DNA of 64,000 bases, from assembly GCA_958450325.1 (NCBI GenBank), contig OY288250.1, positions 54,016,898 to 54,080,897 on the forward strand. Reading direction: 5' to 3'. The translations under genes were made by a program, and so were the position numbers. This document shows positions 62,984 through 64,000 of the stretch, in pieces. Position 1 is the stretch's first letter, and the number at the start of each line of letters is the position of its first letter. The notes under the pieces are model-generated. The model searched no databases, was not told the DNA's origin, and saw nothing but the letters and a program-made list of their open reading frames with translations. Source of the DNA: Agrostemma githago. Lineage: Eukaryota > Streptophyta > Magnoliopsida > Caryophyllales > Caryophyllaceae.

Positions 62984-63180
62984 GAACCCTCTCGTGGATG
63001 TGATTCAAAGATGGGGCACTGAACCTTAAGAGTAGGATACTGCATAAGACGGGACGGAAAAGGGTTTAGGGTTGGATTAGGCGGACCCGCTACGCGGCTC
63101 CGCCTAATCCAACCCTAAACCCTTTTCCTTATTCAAGGTCACTAAACCCGCAACAAACTGAACCCTAAGAGGGTATTAGT
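62984..63180 (+). repeat. Hybrid monomer at the right edge of the HOR domain
   Basis: It begins with GAACCCTCTCGTGG, the mark of the extra monomer in HOR copy 3. It then switches to GGATACTGC, GACGGGACGG and TACGCGG, and ends with CGCAACAAAC. The switch lies between about 62998 and 63036. Confidence 0.8.
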
Positions 63181-64000
63181 GAACCCTGTCGTGGATGTGA
63201 TTCAAAGATGGGGCACTGAACCTTAAGAGTAGGGTACTGCATAAGACGGGACGGAAAAGGGTTTAGGGTTGGATTAGGCGGACCCGCTACGCGGCTCCGC
63301 CTAATCCAAACCTAAACCTTTTTCCTTATTCAAGGTCACTAAACCCGCAAGAAACTGAACCCTAAGAGGGTATTGGTAAACCCTGTCGTGGATGTGAATC
63401 AAAGATGGGGCACTGAACCTTAATAGTAGGGTACTGCATAAGACGGGACGGAAAATGGTTTAGGGTTGGATTAGGCAGACCCGCTACGCGGCTCCGCCTA
63501 ATCCAACCCTAAACCCTTTTCCTTATTCAAGGTCACTAAACCCGCAACAAACTGAACCCTAAGAGGGTATTGGTGAACCCTGTCGTTGATGTGATTCAAA
63601 GATGGGGCACTGAAACTTAAGAGTAGGGTACTGCATAAGACGGGACGGAAAAGGGTTTAGGGTTGGATTAGGCGGACCCGCTACGCGGCTCCGTATAATC
63701 CAACCCTAAACCCTTTTCCTTATTCAAGGTCACTAAACCCGCAACAAACTGAACCCTAAGAGGGTATTGGTGAACCCTGTCGTGGATGTGATTCAAAGAT
63801 GGGGCACTGAACCTTAAGAGTAGGGTACTGCATAAGACGTGACGGAAAAGGGTATAGGGTTGGATTAGGCGGACCCGCTACGCGGCTCCGCCTAATCCAA
63901 CCCTAAACCCTTTTCCTTATTCAAGGTCACTAATCCCGCAACAAACTGAACCCTAAGAGGGTATTGGTGAACCCTGTCGTGGATGTGATTCAAAGATGGG
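62984..64000 (+). repeat. Subarray I: return to L-like monomers, cut by window end
   Basis: The first monomer (62984-63180) starts with CCCTCTCG, like the extra monomer of HOR copy 3. It continues with GGATACTGC, GACGGGACGG and TACGCGG, as in HOR monomer 1, so it is a hybrid. The next two share AATCCAAACC/ACCTTTTTCC and TTAATAGTAGGG/AAAATGG with subarray G. The last monomer starts at 63969 and is incomplete. Confidence 0.88.

Larger units (their letters stand above)
1..64000 (+). repeat. Palindrome-bearing 197-bp satellite DNA array with telomere-like motifs
   Basis: The whole window is a head-to-tail array of about 330 related monomers, all in one orientation. Spacings between marker variants fit sums of 197, 163 and 214 bp plus scattered 1-bp indels. 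For example, 32561 to 48321 is exactly 80 x 197 bp. A monomer runs from GAACCCTGTCGTGG, through GATGGGGCAC and TACTGCATAAGAC, into a 73-bp inverted repeat, then CTTATTCAAGGTCAC and CCCTAAGAGGGTATTGGT. No codon-like reading frame, intron signal, tRNA or rRNA segment, or unique stretch was seen. This is typical of heterochromatic satellite DNA; a subtelomeric or centromeric position is inference only. Confidence 0.98.

Noticed and set aside
1..64000. CRISPR array
   Set aside because: The repeat unit is about 197 bp with no unique spacers; the sequence between palindromes is as conserved as the palindromes. There are no cas genes.
1..64000. True telomere or interstitial telomere tract
   Set aside because: Each arm holds only about two telomere units (13 nt), in opposite orientations, inside a complex monomer. 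No run of consecutive TTTAGGG units occurs.
1..64000. 5S rRNA, tRNA or snRNA tandem gene cluster
   Set aside because: No internal promoter boxes, cloverleaf or conserved rRNA segments were recognised. The monomer is dominated by the telomere-like palindrome.
1..64000. Bacterial or phage origin of replication iterons
   Set aside because: The scale (64 kb), HOR structure and absence of any replication gene do not fit. TTTAGGG-like content points to a eukaryote.
1..64000. Pure assembly artefact
   Set aside because: Graded divergence, distinct linked variants and differing HOR lengths look like real satellite evolution. Collapsed or falsely expanded copies within the most recent duplications cannot be excluded from sequence alone.

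Overview
No gene is supported anywhere in this 64 kb window. All of it is one uninterrupted head-to-tail tandem satellite array of roughly 330 monomers. There is no unique DNA, inserted transposon, RNA gene or orientation switch that I can see. The standard monomer is 197 bp and about 50% GC by my hand count of a consensus copy. Phase is set here at the GAA of the motif GGTGAAC. The window opens at a monomer start and ends 32 bp into a monomer.

Each full-length monomer carries a large inverted repeat: two 30-bp arms flank a short inner hairpin, CCGC-triloop-GCGG (73 bp in total). Each arm contains the 13-nt telomere-like string AGGGTTTAGGGTT or its complement. TTTAGGG is the telomere unit of most land plants and of several green algal, stramenopile and apicomplexan lineages. 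I therefore infer a eukaryotic nuclear satellite, most plausibly plant, from a subtelomere, centromere or knob-like heterochromatin. The sequence does not fix species or chromosomal location.

Three length classes exist: 197 bp (with frequent 196-bp forms), a 163-bp short form lacking the right arm (26 copies, all between 198 and 31182), and a 214-bp form with a 17-bp arm duplication (5 copies, all between 52261 and 61407). I use these labels for full-length subtypes in the right half. C has CTCTGAACC and AACACGGG. T has GACGAGACTG and a TTC triloop. G1 has GAACGCTG, GACGAGACAG and a TAT triloop. A has GACGAGACAG and a TTC triloop. C' is C with CCATAAAC in the right arm.

Layout: 1-6621 is a diverse mixture of short monomers and T-like and C-like full monomers, with local duplications offset by 1277 and 1542 bp. 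6622-12644 is the most diverged part. 12645-26040 has many short monomers and blocks repeated at 1702 and 3438 bp. 26041-30034 is a regular 1146-bp six-monomer higher-order repeat (HOR). 30035-32560 is a transition made by a 1541-bp duplication. 32561-48320 is exactly 80 full-length monomers organised as 985-bp pentamers, 591-bp trimers and a 3152-bp tandem duplication. 48321-49896 is eight monomers of an older type. 49897-62983 is a family of 13-, 10-, 14- and 8-monomer HORs. 62984-64000 returns to the older type. The main interest is this readable record of satellite evolution: in-register unequal exchange, hybrid monomers at junctions, and spread of single-origin indels. I see no new gene system.
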